Assembly: GCA_026388495.1 (NCBI GenBank) | Contig: JAPLJQ010000273.1 | Coordinates: 1 to 5,158 of the forward strand | Length of the DNA: 5,158 nt | From: Deltaproteobacteria bacterium | GTDB taxonomy: Bacteria > Desulfobacterota > Syntrophia > Syntrophales > UBA2185 | Direction: 5' to 3' | Shown here: positions 1-5,158 of the stretch, piece by piece | Layout of the letters: the number at the start of each line of letters is the position of its first letter | How positions within the stretch are numbered: position 1 is the first letter of the stretch | The notes under the pieces: model-generated | Seen by the model: only the letters and a program-made list of their open reading frames with translations | Told to the model about the DNA's origin: nothing | Databases searched by the model: none | Translations under genes and position numbers: made by a program

Positions 1-482
1 CATTCTCTTTTGAGCGGTTTCTTGAAGCGTGTGACCAGTTTATTCCGGAAAAAGACTATCAACTATTGCGTACGTTGCCGCAACCTGTCCAATATTTGGA
101 AAAAGGCAAAAGACACCAGATTATTCAGAAATGGATCGACTTCGATGTTGCCTTAAGAAATGAGCTGGTCAGGATACGTGCCACAAAAAAACATATTGAA
201 CCTGCGACATATCTGCGATCTGACGGTTACAGCGGTTCTTCGCTTGCTCCTGCAATTACAGCAGCGACCATAAATACTACCGTTCTTGATGCGGAGAAGA
301 CACTGGATGAAATACGCTGGAAGGCATTGGAAGAGTTGGCAACGGGTCATTATTTTGATCTGGCTGTTCTGATAACCTATGCCTATAAATTATTGATACT
401 CCAGCGTTGGGAGAACATTCGCAGTGCCGATGGAACAATCCTGCTTGGACAAGCATTACAGCATTATAAGGGGAATACATGA
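1..482 (+). CDS. DUF2764 family protein, V-type ATPase operon (3' part, 5' truncated by window edge)
   Basis: The frame is open from the left edge (first whole codon at base 3) and gives 159 residues before the TGA, so the true start lies outside the window. I recognise it as the DUF2764-type protein encoded directly before subunit A in V-ATPase operons of Chlamydiae, Spirochaetes and Bacteroidetes; this rests on position plus general resemblance, not on a search. The visible part is hydrophilic and mostly helical-looking, with no membrane segment or signal peptide. It has an early segment rich in Phe, Glu and Asp, a basic stretch near LEKGKRHQIIQKW, a Ser/Thr/Ala-rich linker, then a long helix ending in LLILQRWENIRSADG. 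That last helix resembles the closing helix of V/A-ATPase subunit C (a Tyr/Lys-rich helix followed by an E-x-I-R-like end). It may therefore be the stalk or socket component that replaces C. The role is inference. The stop overlaps the subunit A start by ATGA, implying translational coupling. Confidence 0.8.
   Translation, partial: FSFERFLEACDQFIPEKDYQLLRTLPQPVQYLEKGKRHQIIQKWIDFDVALRNELVRIRATKKHIEPATYLRSDGYSGSSLAPAITAATINTTVLDAEKTLDEIRWKALEELATGHYFDLAVLITYAYKLLILQRWENIRSADGTILLGQALQHYKGNT
468..473 (+). promoter_or_regulatory. Ribosome binding site for subunit A
   Basis: AAGGGG lies inside the end of the DUF2764 gene, five bases before the ATG at 479. It is a moderately good Shine-Dalgarno match and supports that start, which also overlaps the upstream TGA. 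Confidence 0.6.
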
Positions 483-2215
483 CAGCACCCAGAAAAGGCC
501 GTATTACCAAAATCAGCGGCAACATGGTAACTGTCAGTTTCGATTCTCCGGTGATGCAGAATGAGGTTGCCTATATCCTGCACCAAGCAGAACGTCTCAA
601 GTCAGAAATCATCCGTGTTCGGGGCAACCTTGCAGAGATGCAGGTCTATGAGGCAACCGGCGGTTTAAAAATCGGCGAAGAGGTTGAGTTTACCGGAGAG
701 CTTCTTTCGGTTGAGTTAGGGCCGGGGATGCTCGGTCAGATATTTGACGGCCTGCAAAATCCTTTACCGGAGATCGCCAGACAATGCGGCTTTTTCTTAC
801 AGCGTGGCGTCTATATAAAGGCACTTTCTGATACGGAGGCCTGGGATTTCACTCCTCTGATGAAAACCGGTGGCAGAGTATGTGCTGGAGATAAAATCGG
901 ATTTGTTGCGGAAAAAATATTCAAACACTACTGTATGATCCCCTTCTCCTTACAGGGGAATTATGAAATTGTGTCGATAGAAAATGCCGGCAAGTTCACG
1001 ATACGCGAGGCAGTTGCTCAAATTAAAGACCTGAACGGGAAGATATTTCCGATATATTTAAGCCAGAACTGGCCGGTGAAAATCCCGATTCAGGCATATG
1101 CGGAGAGACTGAAACCCGACGAACCTTTGGTTACCAAGATGCGCCTTATCGATTCGCTCTTTCCTGTAGCCCGGGGAGGCACGTATTGTATTCCCGGTCC
1201 TTTTGGAGCTGGGAAAACAGTTTTACAGCAGTTAATCAGCCGGCATGCCGATGTGGATGTAGTAGTTATTGCTGCCTGTGGCGAACGAGCGGGAGAAATT
1301 GTCGAAACATTAAGAACATTCCCATCTATTGTTGATCCCAGAACCAACCGCCCTTTGAGCGACCGGACCGTCATTATCTGTAATACCAGTTCCATGCCTG
1401 TGGCAGCGAGGGAATCGAGTGTCTATACGGCGGTAACCATAGCCGAATATTACCGTCAGATGGGTCTTCACGTGCTTTTGCTTGCGGATTCTACCTCCCG
1501 CTGGGCCCAGGCCATGCGTGAAATGTCCGGGAGGCTCGAAGAAATCCCCGGAGAAGAGGCGTTCCCCGCCTATTTAGAGTCGCGTATCGCCTCTTTCTAC
1601 GAAAGGGCAGGTGTGGTACGTTTACATGACGGTTCAACCGGTTCGGTTACTATTGGCGGAGCTGTCAGCCCTGCAGGGGGTAACTTTGAAGAGCCGGTAA
1701 CACAGGCAACATTGAAAGTAGTAGGCGCATTTCACGGGCTTTCCCGCAGCCGTTCCGATGCCCGCAGGTACCCGGCCATAGACCCGTTAATCAGTTGGAG
1801 CAAATATAAAAGTTTTATTGACGAGAAGCAGAAAGAGCGGGGGCACGGGATCCTGCGCAAAGGTTTTGATATTGCGCAAATGATGAAAGTTATTGGAGAA
1901 GAAGGGACGTCGCTTTCCGATTACGTGGACTACCTCAAAGCAGAATTTTTTTTTTTTTTTTATCTGCAAAAGAATGCCTTTGACGCAGTTGATGAAGCTA
2001 CCCGCAAAGAACGGCAGATTTACATTTTTGATTTTATTTACCGTATTCTGGAATCGGAATTCATCTTTGAAAATAAAGATGCGGCTTTACATTTTTTCCA
2101 GCAGCTGAGACAGCTTTTCAGGGGCTGGAACTCCGTTCCCTGGCAGAGCGATGCGTTTGAAGGAGCCGAGAAAGAGATCAGGGCGTTTTTACTCGGGCGG
2201 TCAAGGAAAGGTTAG
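479..2215 (+). CDS. atpA: V-type ATP synthase/ATPase catalytic subunit A
   Basis: Catalytic subunit of the cytoplasmic A3B3 head (also called NtpA); it couples ATP hydrolysis or synthesis to ion movement through the membrane sector. It has 578 residues, normal for the family. Residues 1-75 form the N-terminal beta-barrel, followed by the conserved VELGPGMLGQIFDGLQ segment. Residues about 105-200 are the 'bulge' region that distinguishes A from F-type beta. The nucleotide domain shows the P-loop GPFGAGKTV (240-248, Lys246, Thr247), CGERAGE with probable catalytic Glu269, SMPVAARE (305-312) and Walker B LLADSTSRW with Asp337. The C-terminal helical domain follows from about 430. The ATG at 479 is chosen for its Shine-Dalgarno sequence, the ATGA overlap with DUF2764 and the family-like start RKGRITKISGNMVTV. 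The oddity is residues 490-494, FFFFF, encoded by an uninterrupted 16-T run just before YLQKNAFDAVDEA. All catalytic motifs are intact, so the gene looks functional if the T run is real and read in frame. Confidence 0.97.
   Translation: MTAPRKGRITKISGNMVTVSFDSPVMQNEVAYILHQAERLKSEIIRVRGNLAEMQVYEATGGLKIGEEVEFTGELLSVELGPGMLGQIFDGLQNPLPEIARQCGFFLQRGVYIKALSDTEAWDFTPLMKTGGRVCAGDKIGFVAEKIFKHYCMIPFSLQGNYEIVSIENAGKFTIREAVAQIKDLNGKIFPIYLSQNWPVKIPIQAYAERLKPDEPLVTKMRLIDSLFPVARGGTYCIPGPFGAGKTVLQQLISRHADVDVVVIAACGERAGEIVETLRTFPSIVDPRTNRPLSDRTVIICNTSSMPVAARESSVYTAVTIAEYYRQMGLHVLLLADSTSRWAQAMREMSGRLEEIPGEEAFPAYLESRIASFYERAGVVRLHDGSTGSVTIGGAVSPAGGNFEEPVTQATLKVVGAFHGLSRSRSDARRYPAIDPLISWSKYKSFIDEKQKERGHGILRKGFDIAQMMKVIGEEGTSLSDYVDYLKAEFFFFFYLQKNAFDAVDEATRKERQIYIFDFIYRILESEFIFENKDAALHFFQQLRQLFRGWNSVPWQSDAFEGAEKEIRAFLLGRSRKG
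1946..1961 (+). repeat. Homopolymer run of 16 T within the subunit A gene
   Basis: Sixteen consecutive T encode five Phe codons (TTT x5) plus the first base of the following TAT (Tyr). The frame is kept across it: the family-typical YLQxNAFD segment follows at the expected place. Gain of one T would lead to TGA at 1981-1983 and a 501-residue product. Loss of one T would lead to the stop at 2106-2108 and a 542-residue product. Both would lose much of the C-terminal helical domain. It could be a real slippage-prone tract or a sequencing/assembly artefact. Confidence 0.95.
2203..2211 (+). promoter_or_regulatory. Ribosome binding site for subunit B
   Basis: The purine-rich AAGGAAAGG sits in the last codons of subunit A, with its AAGG core about ten bases before the ATG at 2217. 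It decides the start of subunit B in favour of 2217 over the in-frame ATG at 2151. Confidence 0.6.
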
Positions 2216-2216
2216 C

Positions 2217-3521
2217 ATGCAGAAATTATATACCAGCATAAGCCAGATTGTCGGGGATGTCATTACTGTCGAGGCGGAAAACGTAGGCAATACGGAGCTC
2301 GCCCAGGTAACTACCAGACGTGGAACTTCCCTGGCCCAGGTTATCCGCCTTGATGGGAAAAAAGCATTTTTACAGGTTTTTGCCGGAAGCCGCGGCATTT
2401 CTACTGGGGACAGGGTAAGATTTCTGGGTCACCCGATGCGTATCGCTACAGGTAATATGCTTCTGGGTCGGATTTTTAACGGAAGCGGCAGGCCTCTGGA
2501 TAACGGGCCGGAACTTTCCGAAAATCTTGTCGACATTGGCGGGCCACCGGTTAACCCGGTAAAAAGAATTATCCCGAACAAGATGATTCGTACCGGCATA
2601 CCCATGATCGATGTATTCAATTCTTTAGTTGAATCCCAGAAGCTCCCCATATTTTCCATCGCTGGCGAACCTTACAACGAACTGCTGGCAAGGATCGGAA
2701 CCCAGGCGGAAATTGACATCATTATTCTGGGTGGAATGGGTTTAAAATACGATGATTACCTTTTCTTCAGAGACACCCTGGAAGAGCACGGTGCACTTTC
2801 CCATTCGATCGTGTTCATGCATACCGCAGCCGATCCCGTTGTTGAGTGTCTGCTTGTTCCGGATATCAGTCTGGCGGTGGCAGAGAATTTTGCCTTGGAG
2901 GGAAAACGGGTTCTGGTACTATTGACGGATATGAGCAATTTCTGCGATGCGTTAAAAGAGATTGCCATCACCATGCAACAGATTCCTTCCAACCGGGGTT
3001 ACCCGGGAGACCTTTACAGCCTCCTTGCCGCCCGCTATGAAAAGGCGGTTGACTTTGACACCGCGGGCTCGATCACAATTCTTGCAGTAACCACCATGCC
3101 GGGAGATGACGTAACCCATCCGATTCCGGACAATACCGGCTATATTACTGAAGGACAATTTTATCTTAAGAACAGTGTTATCGAACCATTCGGTTCCTTA
3201 AGTCGCCTGAAGCAGCTGGTCAATGGCAAAACGCGGGATGATCATCGGACGATTATGGATACGATGATCCAGCTCTTTGCCGATTGCCGCGAAACGCAGG
3301 AAAAGCAGTCAATGGGATTTCAGATGAGTGCCTGGGATATGAAACTTCTGAAATACGGAAAACTCTTTGAAGATAAAATGATGTCGTTAACGGTAAATAT
3401 CCCCCTCGAGAAAGCACTCGATCTGGGCTGGGAGATTTTGCACGATTGTTTCTCTCCGGAAGAAACCGGGATTAAGAAATCCATCATAGATCAGTATTGG
3501 CCAGACAAGCATGAAAATTAA
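2217..3521 (+). CDS. atpB: V-type ATP synthase/ATPase regulatory subunit B
   Basis: Non-catalytic partner of A in the A3B3 head (also called NtpB). It has 434 residues, within the family range. Residues 1-75 are the beta-barrel domain, then GRIFNGSGRPLDNGPEL. The place of the P-loop is taken by LPIFSIAGEPYN (143-154), which has no GKT, as expected for a non-catalytic subunit. The conserved DMSNFCDALKEI starts at Asp238, followed by IPSNRGYPGDLY and TGYITEGQFYL. SLSRL (327-331) carries Arg330, the probable arginine finger that reaches into the neighbouring A site. A helical C-terminal domain follows. I choose ATG 2217 because a good Shine-Dalgarno precedes it and MQKLYTSISQIVGDVITVE is the family-like N-terminus. 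The in-frame ATG at 2151 would overlap subunit A by 65 bases and add 22 unrelated, basic residues. One base separates the A stop from this start, and the last 11 bases overlap subunit D. Confidence 0.97.
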   Translation: MQKLYTSISQIVGDVITVEAENVGNTELAQVTTRRGTSLAQVIRLDGKKAFLQVFAGSRGISTGDRVRFLGHPMRIATGNMLLGRIFNGSGRPLDNGPELSENLVDIGGPPVNPVKRIIPNKMIRTGIPMIDVFNSLVESQKLPIFSIAGEPYNELLARIGTQAEIDIIILGGMGLKYDDYLFFRDTLEEHGALSHSIVFMHTAADPVVECLLVPDISLAVAENFALEGKRVLVLLTDMSNFCDALKEIAITMQQIPSNRGYPGDLYSLLAARYEKAVDFDTAGSITILAVTTMPGDDVTHPIPDNTGYITEGQFYLKNSVIEPFGSLSRLKQLVNGKTRDDHRTIMDTMIQLFADCRETQEKQSMGFQMSAWDMKLLKYGKLFEDKMMSLTVNIPLEKALDLGWEILHDCFSPEETGIKKSIIDQYWPDKHEN

Positions 3522-4122
3522 ATTTACACAGGGTGAATTGAAAAGACAAAGGGATGCCCTGCGGCAGTACGAGAGGTACCTGCCCACTCTGCAGCTTAAA
3601 AAACAGCAATTGCAGCTTGAAATTTTGCACCAGCAGAGCGCTCACAGGGAAAGAAAAAATTCCTTATCCGAAAAGAAAAAATCAGCGGAAAACTGGTTGG
3701 GGCTCTTGGTTGGGGCTCCCGAAATCAGGCAATGGCTTTCCCCTGAAAAAATAATCACCGCAAAGAAAAATATTGCCGGGATTGATATACTGGTTTTTGA
3801 ATGTATAGATTTTGAAAAGGCAGAGTATGATTTATTTCTGACGCCTCTCTGGATGGATGCAGGTATAGAAATATTACGAGATATGGTCTCTTTACAAGAA
3901 GAGATACAGGTCATTGAAAATGGAATATCCATTCTCAAACATGAATTGCGTATTACCACGCAGCGCGTCAATCTGTTTGAAAAGATAAAAATCCCCGAGG
4001 CAACAGAGGCAATCCGCCTGATAAAAATTTATATTGGCGACCAGATGACCAATGCCGTTGGTCGCAGCAAAATTGCCAAAAATAAAATTGAAGAAGCTAA
4101 TTTTGAAGAGGTGGCGGTATGA
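3511..4122 (+). CDS. atpD: V-type ATP synthase/ATPase central-stalk subunit D
   Basis: Rotor shaft that turns inside the A3B3 head (also called NtpD; functional counterpart of F-type gamma). It has 203 residues, typical for the family. The architecture fits: a long N-terminal helix with coiled-coil character (KIKFTQGELKRQRDALRQY through the Leu/Gln-rich stretch to about residue 60), a central globular part (about 60-120), and a C-terminal long helix with the strongly conserved RITTQRVNLFEKIKIPEA beginning at Arg147 and ending in the basic GRSKIAKNKIEEA. The start ATG at 3511 lies inside the end of subunit B (11-base overlap, ATGAAAATTAA). No convincing Shine-Dalgarno precedes it, so translation is probably coupled to termination of B. 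Its stop shares the ATGA with subunit I. The coding sequence is A-rich in the helices (several A5-A6 runs), consistent with the Lys/Glu-rich coiled coil. Confidence 0.95.
   Translation: MKIKFTQGELKRQRDALRQYERYLPTLQLKKQQLQLEILHQQSAHRERKNSLSEKKKSAENWLGLLVGAPEIRQWLSPEKIITAKKNIAGIDILVFECIDFEKAEYDLFLTPLWMDAGIEILRDMVSLQEEIQVIENGISILKHELRITTQRVNLFEKIKIPEATEAIRLIKIYIGDQMTNAVGRSKIAKNKIEEANFEEVAV
4037..4065 (+). repeat. Short inverted repeats with alternative pairing near the 3' end of the subunit D gene
   Basis: GCGACCA (4037-4043) is complementary to TGGTCGC (4059-4065). A competing inner hairpin pairs GACCAA (4047-4052) with TTGGTC (4058-4063) around a five-base loop. Both lie in the codons for the conserved GDQMTNAVGRSK stretch, about 55 bases before the subunit I start. 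This may be only a by-product of the protein sequence. There is no T tail, so it is not an intrinsic terminator. Confidence 0.4.
4105..4111 (+). promoter_or_regulatory. Ribosome binding site for subunit I
   Basis: GAAGAGG (core GAGG, 4108-4111) lies within the end of subunit D, seven bases before the ATG at 4119. It supports that start over the second in-frame ATG at 4131. Confidence 0.55.
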
Positions 4123-5158
4123 TTGTTCCGATGAAAAAAGCCACGATCCTTTTTAAAACTGGAGACGCAGAACCAACAGTAAAATATTTGCGTACATTAG
4201 GGGTTTTACACGTTGAACACCAGAATCCACCTGATGATAGAGATATATCCGCGTTCCAGGAAAAAGTGGCCTTGATTAATTCCTCGTTTGATGTCCTAGA
4301 CCGGGCAACAGCGTCAGGGAAGAACATCCAACCGCAGAATAACATTACCGGTGACTGGATAGCAGTCGCAGATCATATCATCGAACTCGGCAAGAGCCAG
4401 GAACAACTGGCGTCCTCATCCGGAAGTATAATCAGTCAGATCAATAAGTGGGAGCACTGGGGTGATGTTGATTCCAACCAGATACTGCACCTGAGCCAAA
4501 ACGGCATTTACCTTAAGCTTTACGAGATACCGGTAAAAGAAATAAGAAGTTTTCCCGATGACGTGGTAGTGAAAACGATATTTACCACAGGTGACATCGC
4601 CCATTGTGTGACGGTATCCCGCAGGCAGTTCGAATGCGCTTTTTTAGAAATTCTTCCGCCAAAGGAAACCGTATCCGCGCTTAAAGAGTGGCTCATCGAC
4701 AATACGAAGGGCATGGAGATGATTAAAGGCGAGATTATTGAATCCGCATGCTATTACGAAGCCTTTCTGGGAATAAAGAGAAAACTAGATAAAGAGATCG
4801 AATTGCAGCAGGTACTGAGCGGCATGGGAAAGGAAGGCGCAATCAGCTATGTAACAGGGTATATTCCGTTTGATATCGAAGGGCATCTGATTGCAGAAGC
4901 CAGGAGCAGAAAATGGGGGATCGTGATCACTGAGCCTTCGGATGAGGACAATGTGCCCACGCTCCTGCGCAATCCCCCATGGGTCAATATGATCAGGCCT
5001 GTGCTTGAGCTCTTGGGGCTTACGCCCGGATATCGTGAACTTGATGTAAGTATGCTGTTTCTGATTTTTTTTGCCATCTTTTTTGGCATTCTCATCGGCG
5101 ATGCCGGTTATGGAATGGTCTATATCCTTCTCACGCTCCTGATCACGCTCTGGTTACA
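4119..5158 (+). CDS. atpI: V-type ATP synthase/ATPase membrane subunit I (5' part, 3' truncated by window edge)
   Basis: Subunit I (NtpI; the archaeal/eukaryotic 'a' subunit) connects the peripheral stalk to the membrane and forms the static ion half-channels against the K ring. The frame is open to the right edge, giving 346 complete codons of a protein that usually has about 600-650. The long soluble N-terminal domain starts MIVPMKKATILFK, with the conserved YLRTLGVLHVEH and then coiled-coil-prone arms. W114-G115 sits in KWEHWGDVD and VTGYIP at 245-250. The conserved run into the membrane begins with NPPW (Asn285) and LGLTPGYRELDVSMLF. The first transmembrane helix spans about residues 312-328 (LFLIFFAIFFGILI) and ends in the hallmark GDAGYGM (327-333); a second hydrophobic helix is cut by the edge. 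The essential membrane Arg lies further downstream and cannot be checked. ATG 4119 overlaps the subunit D stop (ATGA) and has a Shine-Dalgarno; ATG 4131 is a possible alternative that would remove four residues. Confidence 0.94.
   Translation, partial: MIVPMKKATILFKTGDAEPTVKYLRTLGVLHVEHQNPPDDRDISAFQEKVALINSSFDVLDRATASGKNIQPQNNITGDWIAVADHIIELGKSQEQLASSSGSIISQINKWEHWGDVDSNQILHLSQNGIYLKLYEIPVKEIRSFPDDVVVKTIFTTGDIAHCVTVSRRQFECAFLEILPPKETVSALKEWLIDNTKGMEMIKGEIIESACYYEAFLGIKRKLDKEIELQQVLSGMGKEGAISYVTGYIPFDIEGHLIAEARSRKWGIVITEPSDEDNVPTLLRNPPWVNMIRPVLELLGLTPGYRELDVSMLFLIFFAIFFGILIGDAGYGMVYILLTLLITLWL

Noticed and set aside
66..482. TTG at 66 as the start of the first gene
   Set aside because: The same frame is open to the left edge with plausible protein (FSFERFLEACDQFIPEKDYQ), so the gene is cut by the window and not started at 66.
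1090..1395. 101-residue frame on the minus strand and the other minus-strand frames
   Set aside because: All lie opposite well-conserved V-ATPase genes, show no recognisable family features, and have no space for independent expression signals.
1946..1961. T16 run as an intrinsic transcription terminator
   Set aside because: The bases immediately upstream form no GC-rich stem, and the run lies in the middle of an intact subunit A frame that continues for over 80 more codons.
1893..2108. 71-residue frame overlapping the subunit A gene (+1 frame)
   Set aside because: It has no family resemblance and lies wholly inside a strongly conserved gene. It matters only as the frame that would be read if one T were lost from the T16 run.
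2151..2216. Longer subunit B starting at ATG 2151
   Set aside because: It would overlap subunit A by 65 bases and add basic residues unlike the family N-terminus. ATG 2217 has a good ribosome site and the expected start.
2643..2678. Missing GKT P-loop in subunit B as a sign of a broken gene
   Set aside because: B subunits of V-type ATPases normally lack the P-loop lysine; FSIAGEPYN is the usual degenerate form of this site.
479..3521. F-type ATP synthase alpha/beta pair
   Set aside because: The first gene has the bulge insertion and GPFGAGKTV/CGERAGE motifs of V-type A, the second lacks a P-loop, and the neighbours are D and I, not gamma, delta and epsilon.
5065..5084. T8 and T6 runs near the right edge as unusual homopolymers
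   Set aside because: They are ordinary Phe/Ile codons in the first membrane helix of subunit I and are interrupted by other bases.

Overview
The window holds the middle of one operon for a bacterial V/A-type (rotary, vacuolar-like) ATPase/ATP synthase. All genes are on the + strand and packed end to end, with no intergenic space to speak of. In order they are: the C-terminal half of a DUF2764-family protein (cut by the left edge), catalytic subunit A, non-catalytic subunit B, central-stalk subunit D, and the N-terminal half of membrane subunit I (cut by the right edge).

Junctions are extremely tight. There is an ATGA stop/start overlap at DUF2764/A, a single base between A and B, an 11-base overlap at B/D, and another ATGA overlap at D/I. 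No promoter, terminator, RNA gene, mobile element or CRISPR array is visible; transcription must start left of the window and continue past its right edge.

How the genes work together: A and B form the alternating A3B3 head. A hydrolyses or makes ATP (P-loop, catalytic Glu and Walker B Asp all present) and B carries the degenerate nucleotide site with the Arg of its SLSRL motif. D is the rotor shaft through the head. I links the peripheral stalk to the membrane and forms the ion half-channel. DUF2764 sits where archaeal and enterococcal-type operons carry subunits such as C, and may do that job. Subunit E (normally upstream of DUF2764) and the K ring subunit (normally downstream of I) are expected just outside the window. 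Ion specificity (H+ or Na+) cannot be judged without K.

Organism: the order DUF2764-A-B-D-I is, to my knowledge, the layout of Chlamydiae, Spirochaetes, Bacteroidetes and some Planctomycetes-group bacteria, and differs from Enterococcus/Clostridium, Thermus and archaeal operons. Base composition looks moderate (not strongly AT- or GC-rich). I cannot place it more precisely.

The one real anomaly is an uninterrupted run of 16 T inside the subunit A gene, encoding five consecutive Phe in frame. It could be an error-prone slippage site, a genuine sequence expansion, or a sequencing/assembly artefact. Otherwise this is an ordinary housekeeping operon, and I see no novel system here.
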